DNA from: Periplaneta americana
Lineage: Eukaryota; Arthropoda; Insecta; Blattodea; Blattidae
Reading direction: 5' to 3'
Length of the DNA: 64,000 bases
Assembly (NCBI RefSeq): GCF_040183065.1
Contig: NC_091120.1
Span: forward strand, 171,775,988-171,839,987
Shown: in pieces, positions 63,797 through 64,000 of the stretch
Numbering within the stretch: the first letter of the stretch is position 1
Layout of the letters: each line of letters starts with the position of its first letter
Translations under genes and position numbers: made by a program
Notes under the pieces: model-generated
Told to the model about the DNA's origin: nothing
The model's input: only the letters and a program-made list of their open reading frames with translations
Database searches by the model: none

Positions 63797-64000
63797 TATT
63801 TATTTTCTGTCATTTTCCGCGTTTTGATCCCACACCTTCTGCTCTTGTCTTCCGGCAGATTATTATTATTATCTTTCTCAGTCCTGAGAATATAATATAC
63901 TATACCATACTTCGTACATGATTATGATATAAGATGTATGTGCAGAAACCCAAAGTATAGTATAATATACCTGAATTTGTGCGCTAACTATAACCTGCAG

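Overview
This is a window of an animal nuclear genome: AT-rich, with spliced genes and long introns, full of retroposons, DNA transposons and microsatellites. It is most likely from a hemimetabolous insect. The tRNA-headed SINEs ending in a GACGCTAAATAACC motif, the insect-type Tc1/mariner and hAT relics and the very large introns look cockroach- or termite-like to me, but that placement is from memory and is not proven here.

One host gene can be supported. It lies on the minus strand from 36.37 kb to 3.12 kb and encodes an SLC30/ZnT (cation diffusion facilitator) metal transporter of the ZnT1 type. Eight coding exons join with consistent phases (0,1,1,1,0,0,0) and canonical GT/AG sites, giving about 643 residues, or 429 if the alternative stop at 8187 is used. 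The protein has six membrane segments and a cytosolic CDF C-terminal domain. His-rich clusters sit in the TM2-TM3 loop and the tail. The intramembrane metal site departs from the family: the TM2 motif reads HxxxN and the TM5 motif reads ExxxD, where HxxxD is usual in both.

The rest is almost wholly mobile DNA, much of it nested and datable by target-site duplications (TSDs). From 0 to 36 kb (3' flank and introns) there are four copies of a LINE with an RNase H domain, RTE-type and CR1/Jockey-type LINE pieces, hAT elements with 8-bp TSDs (9.4, 12.6, 21.5, 24.1 and 30.8 kb), Tc1/mariner relics, and large inverted repeats carrying tRNA-like sequences (2.5, 20.0 and 22.5 kb). From 36 to 64 kb, upstream of the gene, there are hAT elements at 36.5 and 59.9 kb, twin 400-bp MITEs, and a mariner relic at 41.3-42.9 kb broken by three insertions. 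A LINE 3' end lies at 43.8-44.6 kb, a 2-kb GAGTTACCGAGTCA minisatellite at 51.7-53.5 kb, a frameshifted Tc1-type transposase at 56.8-57.8 kb, and further tRNA-bearing palindromes at 46.3 and 61.4 kb.

The best candidates for something undescribed are the recurring long inverted repeats whose arms carry tRNA-like cloverleaves, the divergent metal site of the transporter with its two possible C-termini, and a chimeric retroposon (17172-17820) that ends in the RNase H LINE's 3' tail. Stretches not listed hold no gene I could support.
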